DNA from: Terfezia claveryi
Lineage: Eukaryota; Ascomycota; Pezizomycetes; Pezizales; Pezizaceae
DNA length: 64,000 nt
Assembly: GCA_015179025.1 (NCBI GenBank)
Contig: WHUX01000260.1
Span: 1-64,000 of the forward strand
Reading direction: 5' to 3'
The notes under the pieces were generated by a model. The model did no database searches. It was not told where the DNA came from and saw only the letters and a program-made list of their open reading frames with translations. Made by a program: the position numbers and the translations under genes. Positions 23,110 through 35,079 of the stretch are shown piece after piece. Position 1 is the stretch's first letter. Each line of letters opens with the position of its first letter.

Positions 23110-25361
23110 AAGGTGAGGTGTGTCTTGTTGTTTGTTGTTTGTGTTTGTTTAGTAAGGATATCACTTGCACTGTGTTTTGTTATGTTTGAGTTATTTTTTC
23201 TCTGTTTATTTATGGGATGGGTTAGTTGTAGTAATTTGAAATCGAATTCCTTGTGGTGGGTAAGGGGTGTGGGGGAGGGGGGGTTGTCTCTGTTTTTATA
23301 TGCTTTCTTGTTTTTTTTTTTTGTTTGTTATTTTGTTCTTTTATTCATCAGCAACGAGTTTATTTGCGCTAGGTGCACCAGGTGCACCTGGCGCTCTATT
23401 GCAGAACTAAGCCTTGTGACGCACTAGCATTCCGGGTTCCCTTCCTGGCGTACCTCTAGTGCTTCCAACTCCCTGAACCACCGTGTTACTTGTATACTGT
23501 TTCTACCACTGTATCTATGCATACCTCTTTCCCTATAACATCACAGCATTATCCGCTCTGCTAAGTTTCCAATCCAACATTGTATGTTCTCCACATTCCA
23601 TGTCAGCCTCACTTCTCTTCTACTCCTACCCCTGTCTCTTGACTTTGCAAGTATAGGTTCACCCTTTACATTCTTCTGCATTCACTCAACCTATTCTCCT
23701 CCTTTTCTCATTGTCACTTATATATCTTACCATCCCAACTTAATATGCATACAATCTACTCTTTAAAGTTAAACCTTCTATTTTATATTTTCCTGGCTTG
23801 AACTTCTCTCTATTGTCTTTCTGATGTTTTTAATTTAACATATCATGTTTTTAAGTTCTCTTTCCTATAATTCTTCTTTTGAAGTTTTTAATGCAATATA
23901 TTATATTTTTAAGTTTCTCTTTCTAACAATTGCTCTTCTAATGCTTGTAATTTAATTTATTTTCTTTTTAAATCAATCACTCATGCTTACTATAAATATA
24001 AAGTTTTTTTTGTTTAACTTCTATTTTTCATAACTAAAAAATATATTCTGAACTTTATAGCCATACCTACAAACTACTACTAAATAAAATCTAATATACT
24101 ACATTTTCTCTCTTCTTACTCAATTATATCTATGTCTTAGCCATAAATTATTTACTAATAAAAAGTATAGTAAGAGAAATATATAGAAAAAAATATATAG
24201 AGTGAAATATAGAGAGAAACAAGCAAGCAATAAGAGAAAAAAAACAAATACTAATTGATAAGAAAAACAAAACCAATTACTATATAGAGATAGAATAAAC
24301 TAGGAATTAATTTAGAAAAATCCTTTCTCCTCTTACTATATTTATTTCTAATCTCAATTTAATGTTTTTAGTTACTCTATATTTATTTTATTAAAATTAA
24401 TATCTAGATTCCCACTTCCACTATTCAAATCTTTACTTTCTTTATCTATATCTTTATTCTCCTCTAGTTCATTATCAACAATTGAATCTAATACTCTTAC
24501 TAACTCTATAGAAGAATCTCTTAATTGGCTTCCTTTATAATAGTATTTATATACTAGTATATTCAATCTGTCATATAAGTACTTTAGCTTCTTTCTTAAT
24601 TCTACCTCATATTTAGCTTTATCTTTGACCTATAGTATATTAATAGGTTTTTGTTCTAAAATCTTTACTTAAGCTATAATTTAATATATTAAGTTAGTCT
24701 AAATATTATTTACAATAAGCTTTTATATTACTTTTGAATATATTTCTTATATATTTTTAAGTCTCTTATATATACCTATTTTATATTAGTTATTTTCCAA
24801 TATAGTAAGTACTTTTATCTCTTATTATAGGTTATATATAACTTATACCAGGTAGTTTTATATTTAAACTCCTGCTTTATTAGAGTAATTTTACTTTTTC
24901 TCTATGCCTTTAAACTATAATACATGGCTAATACTATAAAGTATATAAAAATACTATTTATCTTATTTAGGAAATCTAGGTCTTTATTTTTTTTTGCATT
25001 TTTGAGCTCTAAATATACTACTAATATATAATTACAATGATTTCCTTAGTGTAGAAACAACTCTTAAGTTCTTTTTTAACTAGTAGTATTAGATCTTAAA
25101 CTATAAGGTTATTTATACTAGGATCTATAACTCTATTAACTTATACTATATCTATTTTACTTGTAAATGAATTAATCCTAATCTAATAAGTACTTAATCT
25201 AGGTCTTTATACTTTTCTTTAATAACTAGCTAATATTATACACACTCGTAATACTGGCTCAATATTTAAATATAAGATATAATTTTATTTGAGATTATAT
25301 AACTTTGAGCTATTTTTAATTAGTAAGCTAATACTATAAAATAGATTTAGTACTATATAAA
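23110..25361. other. Right boundary of the gene island and AT-rich DNA
   Basis: The 3' flank of the homeodomain gene passes into AT-rich DNA at about 23480. A GC-rich palindrome lies at the junction (23366-23394, listed separately). From 23.9 kb the sequence is highly AT-rich with dense stops in all frames. A minus-strand remnant (about 24370-24640, KYEVELRKKLKYLYDRLN then ILVYKYYYKGSQLRD) is protein-like but unidentified and could be the distal end of Gypsy-D. Confidence 0.5.
23366..23394. repeat. 29-bp GC-rich near-perfect palindrome
   Basis: Arms GCGCTAGGTGCACC and GGTGCACCTGGCGC are inverted complements at 13 of 14 positions around a single A. It lies about 90 bp before the shift to AT-rich repeat DNA. 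Confidence 0.85.
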
Positions 25362-26249
25362 AGTATCCATCTCCTTTACTTATTCTATATAGTATAACTC
25401 TATTTAGGCTTTGGATCAAGTATACTATATTAGTAAGAGAATTTCTTTGGGTATTAATAGTAGTTTCCTATATAATATATATTTTATCATAATCTTTTTT
25501 ATAGTACTAGCAAAGGGTTATAAAATACTAGAAATCATTAAAAATATTTATATATCTTTTCTAATACTTAGTGTAAGTACAATAGTATCAATGAGTATTT
25601 CTTTATCTAAATTGGATAAGGAATTAGATAAGGATTCTATTATAGCTTAGGTAAGAGACCTATACTCTTAGGAGAACTGATATCCTACTATATACTAATT
25701 GTAATAGACTAATTACCTATACAGATATAAGTAGTACATTTGAGAATAAAGTATTAAAGGGATTAGCTATTAAAGTATGTATCTCTAAGGTTGGCTCTCA
25801 TATATATATTCTTTTCAATTTGTTTCTATTATATTTAGTTAGTTGATACTTCTAAATTATTATTTATTATATTTTGGTTCAGTTCCTATAAGTTAGTCTA
25901 ACTGCAATATATTATAGTTCAGGCTATCTAATTAATATATATTAAACTATAGTATTCCTAAATTAAGAAGTAGTTTCCTATTTGGGCAACAACCTGATAT
26001 CAGTACTACTAAGCTATTATTAGAAGCATTATCTAGATCTAATTACTTGTTAAATTTAAGCTTCTATATAACCTACCACTTTTATATAGTTAATATAATA
26101 AGACTCAAGTAGTATTCTAAGTCTCATATAGCTTTACTTTTATTGAGTCTATAATATACACAAGTTTTAGCTGTATTTATACTTTACTTCACCATTATCT
26201 ATCCACTTTCCTAAAGTATGATTTTAGTAGTTATAGTTCACCTGTAATA
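25362..26249 (+). repeat. Gypsy-A 5' LTR
   Basis: Aligns along its length with 46372-47237, for example TATTAGTAAGAG near 25427 with TTTTAGTAAGAG near 46420, TTTTGGTTCAGTTCCT, and TACTACTAAGCTATTA. Most differences are C/T and G/A transitions. The last ~820 bp are certain; the start is set by weak similarity around GTATCC..CTCC. Confidence 0.7.
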
Positions 26250-26307
26250 TTATACTACTTGTTTATATACCTCTATAGATACTGATACTCTATAATCTCC
26301 TACAACT

Positions 26308-27769
26308 ATGTTTATATTAAGAGGATTACTTGGTAAAGCATTTGATAAGTCTATAGCTGATACTGATAATAATAGTATCATTCAGGCTTAGTCATAAGCT
26401 AAATAGTTTATTAAGCAATATTATACTTCTTTGTCCTACATTCCATAGTTCCAAGAGTATTGAAGTACTTTCTATCAATAAATAGGACTTAGATTAATAT
26501 CCTTCTTCTCTCTTAAACCTATTTTTCAATTAGTCACTTCATTGATAGCTCTATCTATTGCTTTAGGACCCTCTATTAAAGAAAAGCAACTAGCAACTTA
26601 TTACTGCACTACTGTTGATCTTAAATATGCCACTTTAAAAATACAAGTTTAATAACTAGAATTAGAAAAGTAAACTGCACTTGCATAAGTATAGTAGCTT
26701 TAATAGATATAAACAGTATACACAAAATTTATTTAATGAAGTATAGCAGATATCTAGAATATAATAAATACTTCTGCCAATAAATATGTACTACTATTAA
26801 ATGTTATATAAAGTGCACTCTTATAGATTTAGAATCTTATCATTTCTGAACAAACAAACTAGATGAAAGAGTTTTAAACAATTTACTATAATCTTCAATA
26901 TTTTAAAAAACAAGCTAACTTCTATAATAACTAATACTAACAAAGGTTTCCTTATATCAAAGGATGATTTACTAGATTTGAAGAAAGACTTATAAAGGTA
27001 GAATAGCAAGTACAGGCTCCTCAACCTATATATTCTCCAGCAAATATAGTATAGAGACTTGAGTAAGCAGCAGGAAGTATATCATTACCTTCTTTACTAC
27101 TAGTAGGATAATGATAACTTAGAAACTCTACTCCTTTACTATCACCTCTAGTAGGACTTGAGATTTTGGAAGCTAAGTAAATTGCAGGTAAAGTATCCCC
27201 TCTAAATAAATTTAAGGGGAACTAAATATATCTTAAAGGCTAGATTCTTCAATTGGATAATTACTTCTTTATTACTCTCACTCGAAACAAGGACCAGAAG
27301 TTAGCATATATAGGATTATTAATATATAGAAAGGTATTAGATTAGTAGAAGACTAATTAAGTTAAGTATTATACTTGAAAGGAAGTTAAGGAGGCTATAG
27401 AATTATATTATAGGGATTACTATTAAGCAAATTGAGCATATCATAAGCTAGTAAGGCTAAAAAAGACTGGTTCTATTTTAGACTACTTAATGGAGGTAAA
27501 TAGACTCAATAACTATACTAAACTATCTAAGATATAGCTTATTAATATAATTATCTTGAATCTCCCTCATGACCTCTACAAGTCAATAGCTTACTATAAA
27601 AACCTCTATATCTTCCTTTACTAATAAAGATAGAAAGTAATTAAAATAGATATCATTACTACAGAGTTTTAAAGTCATAATAGTTATACCTCTTTAACTC
27701 AGCTAGCATTAAAGAAATAAACCTTTGCTAAATAAATACAACTTTGAAGAGGTAATACTATAGCTATAA
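26308..27769 (+). pseudogene. Gypsy-A gag relic
   Basis: Starting at ATG 26308 (MFILRGLLGKAFDKSIADTD), the broken frames read as a retrotransposon gag. The core around 27240-27600 includes FLQLDNYFFITLTRNKDQKL, AYIGLLIYRKVLD, EVKEAIELYYRDYY and the IIILNLPHDLYKSIAYY segment. Many internal stops are TAG or TAA at expected Gln or Trp codons. The frame is cut at 27770-27774 by the copia insertion; the remainder resumes at 33184-33235 and again at 39646. Confidence 0.7.
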
Positions 27770-27774
27770 CTACT
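27770..27774 (+). repeat. Copia target-site duplication, left copy (CTACT)
   Basis: CTACT here is repeated at 33179-33183, directly flanking the two 511-bp LTRs. Confidence 0.9.
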
Positions 27775-28285
27775 TATTAAAGTAGATAAAATAAGTAGTG
27801 GGACAGCGTAAGAAGTAGTGTGGTAACCAGCAGAGATTATGGAGGGATAGCAAGGATTACAGGAGAAGCGAGTACAATATATGGAGAAGTGTGAGTACAG
27901 TATGAGTTGCTTAATTAACTATCTAGAGGAGCGGATAAACACCAGCCTTAAATACATGAATATAGAGTGTAAACGAAACATATAATAGTCTAACTTAAAT
28001 AGGAAGTAATAAAGAGATATCCATAAGTAGAAAGGTTATATGCATGTAATATTCAGGTAAGACAGTGTGAGAAATAATGAGTATAGATATATAAACATGT
28101 GAGTATGACAGTACAGAGTAAGCTGCATGTAAGACATGATATAGATACTCATAATAAAGAACTAGATAGAAATAAGTAGAAGAAGATATCGTAATAGAGA
28201 AACATATAACGATATAGTAGTAGATATATATGCTGAAATAGGAAAAAATAACGACATGAGAGGGCACAGAATGTATACCGCAACA
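27775..28285 (-). repeat. Copia 3' LTR (element orientation)
   Basis: 511 bp; begins TGTTGCGGTATAC on the minus strand. The plus-strand start reads TATTAAAG where TGTTAAAG would give a canonical TG..CA border, an RIP-type G to A change. Confidence 0.93.
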
Positions 28286-28292
28286 CTCTCTC

Positions 28293-31200
28293 TCATTCTG
28301 TAAGCTCGAGACTATTAGTATGATAGTAATGGAGTACAGGAAGGAGACCTTTAGTCATAAGGTCAGTGTGGTTTTCATTAGTCGAGACATGACTGAGGGT
28401 AAAAGTCTTGAGGATAAGTTGTTCTCTTGTAAAATGATATGCAACGTCAATGTGCTTCATTCGAGGATTGTTGACAAGGGTTTCTGCAATGTTGATAGAG
28501 GTGGTGCTGTTTGCATGAAGGTGGACTGGTATTGTATGTCCAAGTTGGGAGAATGCGTGAATATATCAGAGTGCCTGACGAGCAGTTGTTGAGAGTGCCA
28601 TATATTCGGATTCAGTTGTAGAGACAGAGACAGAGTTCTGCTTCTTTGACAACCAAGATATAGTACAACTGTTAAGGAGAAAGATATAACCAGTGACAGA
28701 CTGATAGGTATCATGACAAGCAGTATAATCAGTATCAGAATAACCAACAAGTAATAGAGGAGATGAAGAAGGAGAATGTTGATATAAAAGAGAGAGATTA
28801 TGAGTTCCAACAAGATAACGAAAAACCCTTTTAACAGCTGTATGATGATACTTAAGAGGATGAGAAGAGAAGCGTAAAAGAAAAGAAATAGAGAAAGCAA
28901 GGTCAGGACATGTACAAGTAACGAGATACATGAGAGAACCAATCATTTGTTGATATAAGGTACGTTCATAAGGAGGTTCTGAACCATCAGCCTTAACCAG
29001 TTGTACTTTGGGATCGATAGGAGTGAGAACTAATCGACAGTTATTAAGTCTAAAGTGTTTGAGGATATTGGTAATGTATTGACGTTAAGATAGTTGTAGT
29101 CCTTTCTTTGTTGATATGACTTTGATTCCGAGTATGTATTTGAGACCGCCTTTGATAGTAACAGTAAAGTAGGACTTAAGATGTTCGATAACAAACTTGA
29201 TTTGGGGAGTTTTGCCTACTACGGTAATGTCATCAATATAAACAACAAGTATTACCTTGAGTTCCATATTAATAAATACATAAGATCAAAGGGAAAGGAG
29301 ATGAAGCCGAGTTTAGCAAGTGCAGAGGAGAGTCTTTCGAACCACTGGAGGAGTGCTTGCTTTAATCCATACAAGGCTTTATTAAGTCGAAGAATCTTGC
29401 CATCTAGACCGATACCAGGAGGGGGTAACATCCAGATTTCTTCGATAAGATCACCATTCAGGAAAGCTGATTTGATGTCGAGTTGATCCATGTCCAAAGA
29501 GAAGTGATTTGCTAGGGCAATGATGAGTTGTAAGGAGTCATACCGTATCACTGGTGCGAATATTTCATCATAATTAAGGCCTTCTTATTGAGAATAGCCC
29601 TTAGCAACAATTCTTGCTTTGTGATGTTCAACGGATCTATCTGCATTATGCTTAATCTTAAATACCCATCTGGAGCCAATAGGTTGTCGACTTGAGGGTA
29701 ATTCTGATATATCATAGATCGTCCATATATGAGCATCGATAATTGACTGGTGTTCCTCAAGCATAGCTCGTTGCCATGCATCTGCATTAAGGGAGGCCAT
29801 AGCTTCTTTATAGCTATTAGGTTCTGCTACAAGTCGAGCCCAACCAAAGTCAGTATAATGATCAAGTTGTTTTCTAGAACGTTTAGGGTATGACTTGTAA
29901 TCGAGCTTAGGAGTTTCTGGAGGTTCAGTGAACTCTTTAGAACGACTTGACTTTAGTGCAACAGATGTAGTGGCTCTTGTATGTTGAGGAGGAGTTGAGG
30001 GACCAGCAACTGGAGATTCGATAACTCTCTCTGACTTAGAGTCCTCATCAGAGTATTGGTCATACTCTTGTAGATTTGATGGAGGAGGAGGTAGAGGAAT
30101 AGATAGAATTATAGTATCGGGAGATATGGTAGTAGGTGTTGGAGTAGAAGGTCGAAGAGGTACAGGTGGTATTGATGGAGTATCAGCTATAGTAGGAGGT
30201 AGAGGAGGAAAGTGAACATCGACAGAAGTATAAGATGATGACGGTTCAAACTTGACTTGTCGATAAGTATCTACCTTATGTTGAGATAGGATATAGATAC
30301 AAAACATATGACCTGATTCCGTATAACCAACAAGATGTCCTTCAAGTTCTTTGGCTTCGAGTTTTGAACCAGCCAGTCGTTTTTCTTTAGGAATATGAAC
30401 AAAACACTTAGAGTAGAAAGGATGAAGGTGTGAGAGTGTTGGTTTGATATTGAAGAGAGCCTCGAACGGGGTTTTTCCATTTAGTGCAGAGTGAAGCAAT
30501 CTATTTTTGATATAGGCAGCCCAGTTAAAGGCTTCAGCTAAAAGATAGGGGGGTGCATCATCAAGAGAAGGTCAAACCATACTTGTGAGAGTTTGGTTAT
30601 AGTGTTCTGCAATGCCATTGGATTTATGGGAATAGGCGGCAGTAGTCTGGTACTTGATACCTTTTTTTTCAAAGTAAGCTTCCAGTTCCTTGTTGACATA
30701 CTCACCACCTTAATCAGTTCTGAACGATCAAGGGTATTGTTCAGTTGTTTGTTAACCTTTTCACAAAAAGCTTTGATGAAGCGAGTAGTATCACTCTTTT
30801 TGTAAAGGAAGTTCACTTCAGAGTAGCGAGATGTATCTTTAATAAGAGTTAACATATACTTGTGTTTCCCAAGAGATTCAACTTTAAAGGGACCCATGAG
30901 ATCACAATGAACTAGATCAAAGGGTTTTGTTCCTTTTGGTTTCTCGATTGATATAGGTACTGACTGCTTTGAGTTGTATTTGGCATATAATTTACAGAAG
31001 TATGAGGTTAGATATTTGGGAAGAAGATTGCCATCTTTGTAGATTTAACTGGCTTCTGACCAGAACCAAGTTGAAGAGTGACCAAGGGCATGATGCCAAT
31101 AGTCTGTAGCAGCCATATAGATCTTTCCATGGTGAACAATAGGATATACTTGATAGGAACCGTAATTAAGTGAGGCAGAAATAACAACTAAATTATCTGA

Positions 31201-32597
31201 TTTTCTCTTAACTTCCAAAATTCCATCTTCACCTAATAAACGAAAGTGTCCTAATTCATTAATCTTCCTCCAAGAAATCAAACAAGTCTCATTCCAATCC
31301 GGTACATACAAAATATTAGAGAGAGTAACACAGATCACACTTCTAGCAACTTCAATATTCAACGAAACTTTCCCTTGATGTGTAGCCTACATCACTCTTC
31401 CTCCACCAACAGTTAGGCTTGTTCGGCACTGTGTGGGTTCAAGAAGATGAGAGAAATCAGCAGTGATATGATAAGAAGCACCTGTGTCAAGGATCCATAC
31501 CTCATATGTAGTGTAGTTAGTCAGTACACTAGAGTGTTTGGAGGAGGGAGAAATCTGAAGAAAAGATGGGACAACTTGGACCATCATGGCAATGCCATTA
31601 TCTGAATCATCAAAAGTTGTTGAGCTGTTGCTGCTCGATATGAGACTATCTCCTTACCAGAAGGAGGAGGGTTTTGGGTGCCGAGTTTGGAGGAGTTGTG
31701 CTCTTTGAAAGCTCGACAGGTCTTGAATGTATGACCTTAATAGGGCTTGCCTTTTGAATGACACCAACTGTAGTTGTTTCCTGTGACAGAAGCTGATTTA
31801 CCCTGTCAAGGAGGGTTTGGCTTCTTGTTGACCTTATTGTTGTTGTTGTTGTTGTTGTTGTCCCGTTTTATGAAGAGAGCTTTGTTTGAGATAGGAACAG
31901 CAGAAGAAGAGGCTAACTCAAGAAGACAGGTACGAACGTCGAGATACGTGGGGCCTGTCTTGGATTGAAGATTGTCAACAACATTTTCGTAAGAGTCAAG
32001 AAGTGTCATAAGGAGATGATGAGCTTTGATGGTATCAGATGAGAGGTAGGCAGAAAGATGTTGATAGGAAGAAGTTGCAGCTGTTTCATTTAGCTTAGCA
32101 ATGAGTTGATAGATTTCCGAGTCAAAGCTATTGACATGCTGTGTAATACTGTCTCCTTCTTTCATCTGAATTCGAAGAGTGTAGCGAGTGTTCTTTAAGA
32201 GATTGTAGTCTGATCTATGATCGAATCGTTCCTATAGATGTATCCAGGCTTAGTATGCTGTTTCTTATTCTACTATGAGTACTGTGAGAGATTGTTTGAC
32301 AACTGACATGAGAAGGATTTTAGCTCTTGCAGTTCTCTTATTCTAAATCTTAAGCTGTATGTCATCAGTAGGAGGAGTGGCGGATGGTAGGAATAAGTCT
32401 TCATAATTATGGGACATAATGATTAAAAGTACCTGGGAGGATTAGGCATGATATCTGTAACCATCATCTAATAGGCGTTTGATATTATCAAGCTTATAGG
32501 AAAAGGTAGAGAGTGGGGCAGAGGAGGAGGAGGAGGAGCCTGAGGCATCGAGAGTATCTGACATGTTAAATGGTAGTTGTGCAAGGTAGAAATCCAT
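28293..32597 (-). pseudogene. Copia gag-pol polyprotein with premature stops
   Basis: From ATG 32597 (Kozak-like CACCATGG; MDFYLAQLPFNMSDTLDASG) to a stop at 28293 the span is 4305 nt, exactly 1435 codons, so there is no net frameshift. Domains in order: gag of the UBN2/copia type (ITQHVNSFDSEIYQLIAKLN); an Asn-run from GTT repeats near 31835-31860; protease WILDTGASYHIT (about 31480); integrase zinc region near HHALGHSS (about 31090) and a degraded core; RT with KSAFLNGDLIEEIW, KALYGLKQALLQW and catalytic VVYIDDITVV (about 29235); and RNase H with STTESEYMALSTTARQAL (about 28600). Stops are mainly TAG/TAA. It cannot make a full polyprotein, but long stretches remain open, so it is younger than Gypsy-A. 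Confidence 0.92.
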
Positions 32598-32650
32598 GGT
32601 GGATAATTGAGTAAAAATATAGACTCAATTATGGGAATAAAGAGGCTAGA

Positions 32651-32667
32651 GCTCCAGGCTCATAACC
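32651..32667 (-). other. Copia primer binding site for a half-tRNA initiator-Met
   Basis: Directly abutting the 5' LTR, the minus strand reads GGTTATGAGCCTGGAGC. This is complementary to the anticodon stem-loop of eukaryotic initiator tRNA-Met (GGCTCATAACC), not to a tRNA 3' end. Drosophila copia is known to use such an internal initiator-tRNA fragment. Confidence 0.8.
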
Positions 32668-33178
32668 TATTAAAGTGGATGAAATAGGTAGCGGGACAGC
32701 GTAAGAAGTAGCGTGGTAACCAGCGGAGATTATGGAGGGATAGCGAGGATTACAGGAGAAGCGAGTATGATATGTGGAGGAGTGCGAGTGCAGTATGAGT
32801 TACTTGATTAACTATCTAGAGGAGCGGGTAAACACCAGACTTAAATATATAAATATAGAGTGTAAACGAAACATATAATAGCCTAACTTAAATAGAAAGT
32901 AATGAAGAGATATCTATAAGTAGAAAGGTTATATGTATATAATATTCAGGTAAGATAGTGTGGGAAATAATGAGCATAGATATATAAACATGTGAGTATG
33001 ACAGTATAGAGTAAGCTGCATATAAGACATGATATAGATACTCGTAATAAAGAACTAGATAGAAATAAGTAGAAGAAGATATCATAATAGAGAAATATAT
33101 AACGATATAGTAGTAGATATATATACCGAAATAGGAAAGAATAATGACATGAGAGGGCACAGAATATATGCTGCAATA
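32668..33178 (-). repeat. Copia 5' LTR (element orientation)
   Basis: 511 bp, collinear with 27775-28285. Differences are nearly all C/T or G/A. Confidence 0.93.
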
Positions 33179-33183
33179 CTACT
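33179..33183 (+). repeat. Copia target-site duplication, right copy (CTACT)
   Basis: Matches 27770-27774. Confidence 0.9.
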
Positions 33184-33230
33184 TATTATAAATCAACAAC
33201 TATGCTAGATGAATTAATCTATATCTCTTT

Positions 33231-33235
33231 ATATA
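33231..33235 (+). repeat. Gypsy-B target-site duplication, left copy (ATATA)
   Basis: Matches 39641-39645. It is AT-simple, but sits exactly at both LTR borders. Confidence 0.85.
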
Positions 33236-33776
33236 TGTTACAACTATATGCTTAGTTGTCCTTGCCATCACCTATGATGTAGGTAATGGGTTATTACCAT
33301 TGTTGTCTTTGCCATCACCGGCGATCACAGGTGATGGGTTATTGTTATTGTTACCTTGCTTGGCTTTCGAGATATGGATCTTGGGAAGCTTATTCCTTCC
33401 GGTGGCCTTGGCCTTGGCCAGGAAAGAAGCCTGTATATATAGCTTGCTCTCTCCGCCCTCTCATTGGATCCCCATCCAATGTCTTGTATAGCTAATACAG
33501 GACCTTGTCTCTCCGTGAAGGTGTACCTCTCTTGTATACCCCCTCGTCTTGCCTTGTCCCATGAATAACTCTGCAGCACAGCTGCCCCCCTCCAACACAT
33601 GCGGCAACTGCCTCTGCGTATCTCATGCCTCTTGCCCTCTGCCCCTCTTACCTCTTGCTCTTGCCCTCCGTCCCAGCCTTCCCTGGTCACACATGTAGCA
33701 TTCCTACATGTATGTTACCCTTGCCACTGCCCCGGTGTACCCCTTGGTTGCCTTGTCCCCTAGAGCCCTCGTTACA
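33236..33776 (+). repeat. Gypsy-B 5' LTR
   Basis: 541 bp, begins TGTTACAAC and ends CGTTACA. It contains a TATATATA box-like motif near 33432 followed by a CT-rich start region. Confidence 0.95.
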
Positions 33777-33880
33777 CTACGTTGAATCACTCTCATCAAC
33801 TGGTATGCTCAATATCTAACCAAGACACCACTCCCGCGCTCACAGTCAGATTTTGGGCCTAGCAAGCCCTACCCATCCCT

Positions 33881-34998
33881 ATGAACCAAGCCGACTTCGG
33901 CAGCTATTGCTAGACCATTATCGATATCTACCTTGCCGCAGATGCATTAGGTCAACGGCTGGAATCAGCCATACATGAAGGACAACAAACCCAGATAAGA
34001 ACTAATGATGAGGTTATGATACTCACTAAAGACCTCCTCTCCTGCCAGGCTGACCTCGCAACTACCCAAAACGACTTGATCAATGAAAGAAGGACCATCC
34101 AGAGCCTGAATAGAGCCCTGGACATGATTCAAGTAGCCCTAGCACCCCAAGCACCACAGGCACCCAAGACCCAGAATCTCCCTACCCTGCTAAAGTTCAA
34201 TGGCAACAGGACTCACCTGAAAGCCTGAAAAATTCCATCAAAATCAAACTAACTGTGGATGCTGCAAAATTCCCTACTATTCAGCACCGATTAGCTTATA
34301 TATATGGCCTATTAGAGGGCAGAGCTTTGGACCAGGTCCAACCCTATATGCTGGATAACCACTTCAACCTCCCTGATGTTGCTACTCTACTCACAATCCT
34401 CGACTGTACCTTTGGAGACCCAGACCTCGTAGGTACGGCCACTCGTACTCTTCGAGCACTAAAATAGAAGGGCCATGACCTTTCAACATACGTGGCAGAA
34501 TTCTCAAGGTTGGCAGCAGAGGTGGAGTGGAATGATCGGGTGAAGCTAGAACAGTTCGAGGAAGGCCTCAATATTAAGCTCAAACAGGCCCTCCTCCAAT
34601 CTCCAGATGTTAAAACCCTGGATGAATTCATTGATCAGGCATCCAAAATGGAGCAAAAGATGGCTAGGTTGAGAGTTCAGGCCAGCGCCCCTAGTACCTA
34701 TTGGCCTCCTGTTAAAGCCTAGCACCCCAGCAACAAACTCGACTCCAGAACCCTAGCCCTCAGACCCAAGCTACAGCTAATAAGCCAGCCCACTCATCTC
34801 TAGTGGCAGGCGGCACCACCCCCATAGATTTATCATCAGAAGGCCCTACCTAACATAAGAAGAGAGGGAACGTCGCCCAACAATGGGTTGTGTATTGCCT
34901 GTGGGAAAGGGGATCACTTCATTACGGCATGTCCCTTCTATAAGAACTGCTCCCTAGGTGCCATGCCATGTCCCTTCCATAAGAACTGCTCCTAGGTG
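33881..34998 (+). pseudogene. Gypsy-B gag with zinc knuckle
   Basis: ATG 33881 starts MNQADFGSYC, with a stop where Gln or Trp is expected. A coiled-coil-like helix follows (LATTQNDLINERRTIQSLNR), then LPTLLKFNGNRTHLKA. The frame shifts by about 34230 to continue the gag core (FPTIQHRLAYIYGLLEGRAL..LEQFEEGLNIKLKQALLQSP). The CX2CX4HX4C nucleic-acid-binding knuckle CIACGKGDHFITAC lies near 34893. Directly after it, a segment of about 45 bp (ATGTCCCTTCYATAAGAACT) is tandemly duplicated at 34930-34998. The breaks make it non-functional. Confidence 0.85.
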
Positions 34999-35079
34999 CC
35001 TATGCATATCTGAGTCACGAATCGAGGAAGTTGAAGAGTCAAGAAAAGGGGAGTCCCTTGCCTAGTTGCTGACACTAGC

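Larger units (their letters stand above)
27775..33178 (-). mobile_element. Ty1/copia LTR retrotransposon, complete but mutated
   Basis: It has two LTRs of exactly 511 bp (27775-28285 and 32668-33178), a matching 5-bp target-site duplication CTACT, and a minus-strand gag-pol frame between them, 5404 bp in all. Next to the 5' LTR (element orientation) is a primer site complementary to the anticodon arm of initiator tRNA-Met. Next to the 3' LTR is a purine tract (GAATGAGAGAGAG on the minus strand). Domain order is gag, DTGAS protease, integrase, RT, RNase H, which defines copia. It is inserted in Gypsy-A gag. Confidence 0.95.
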
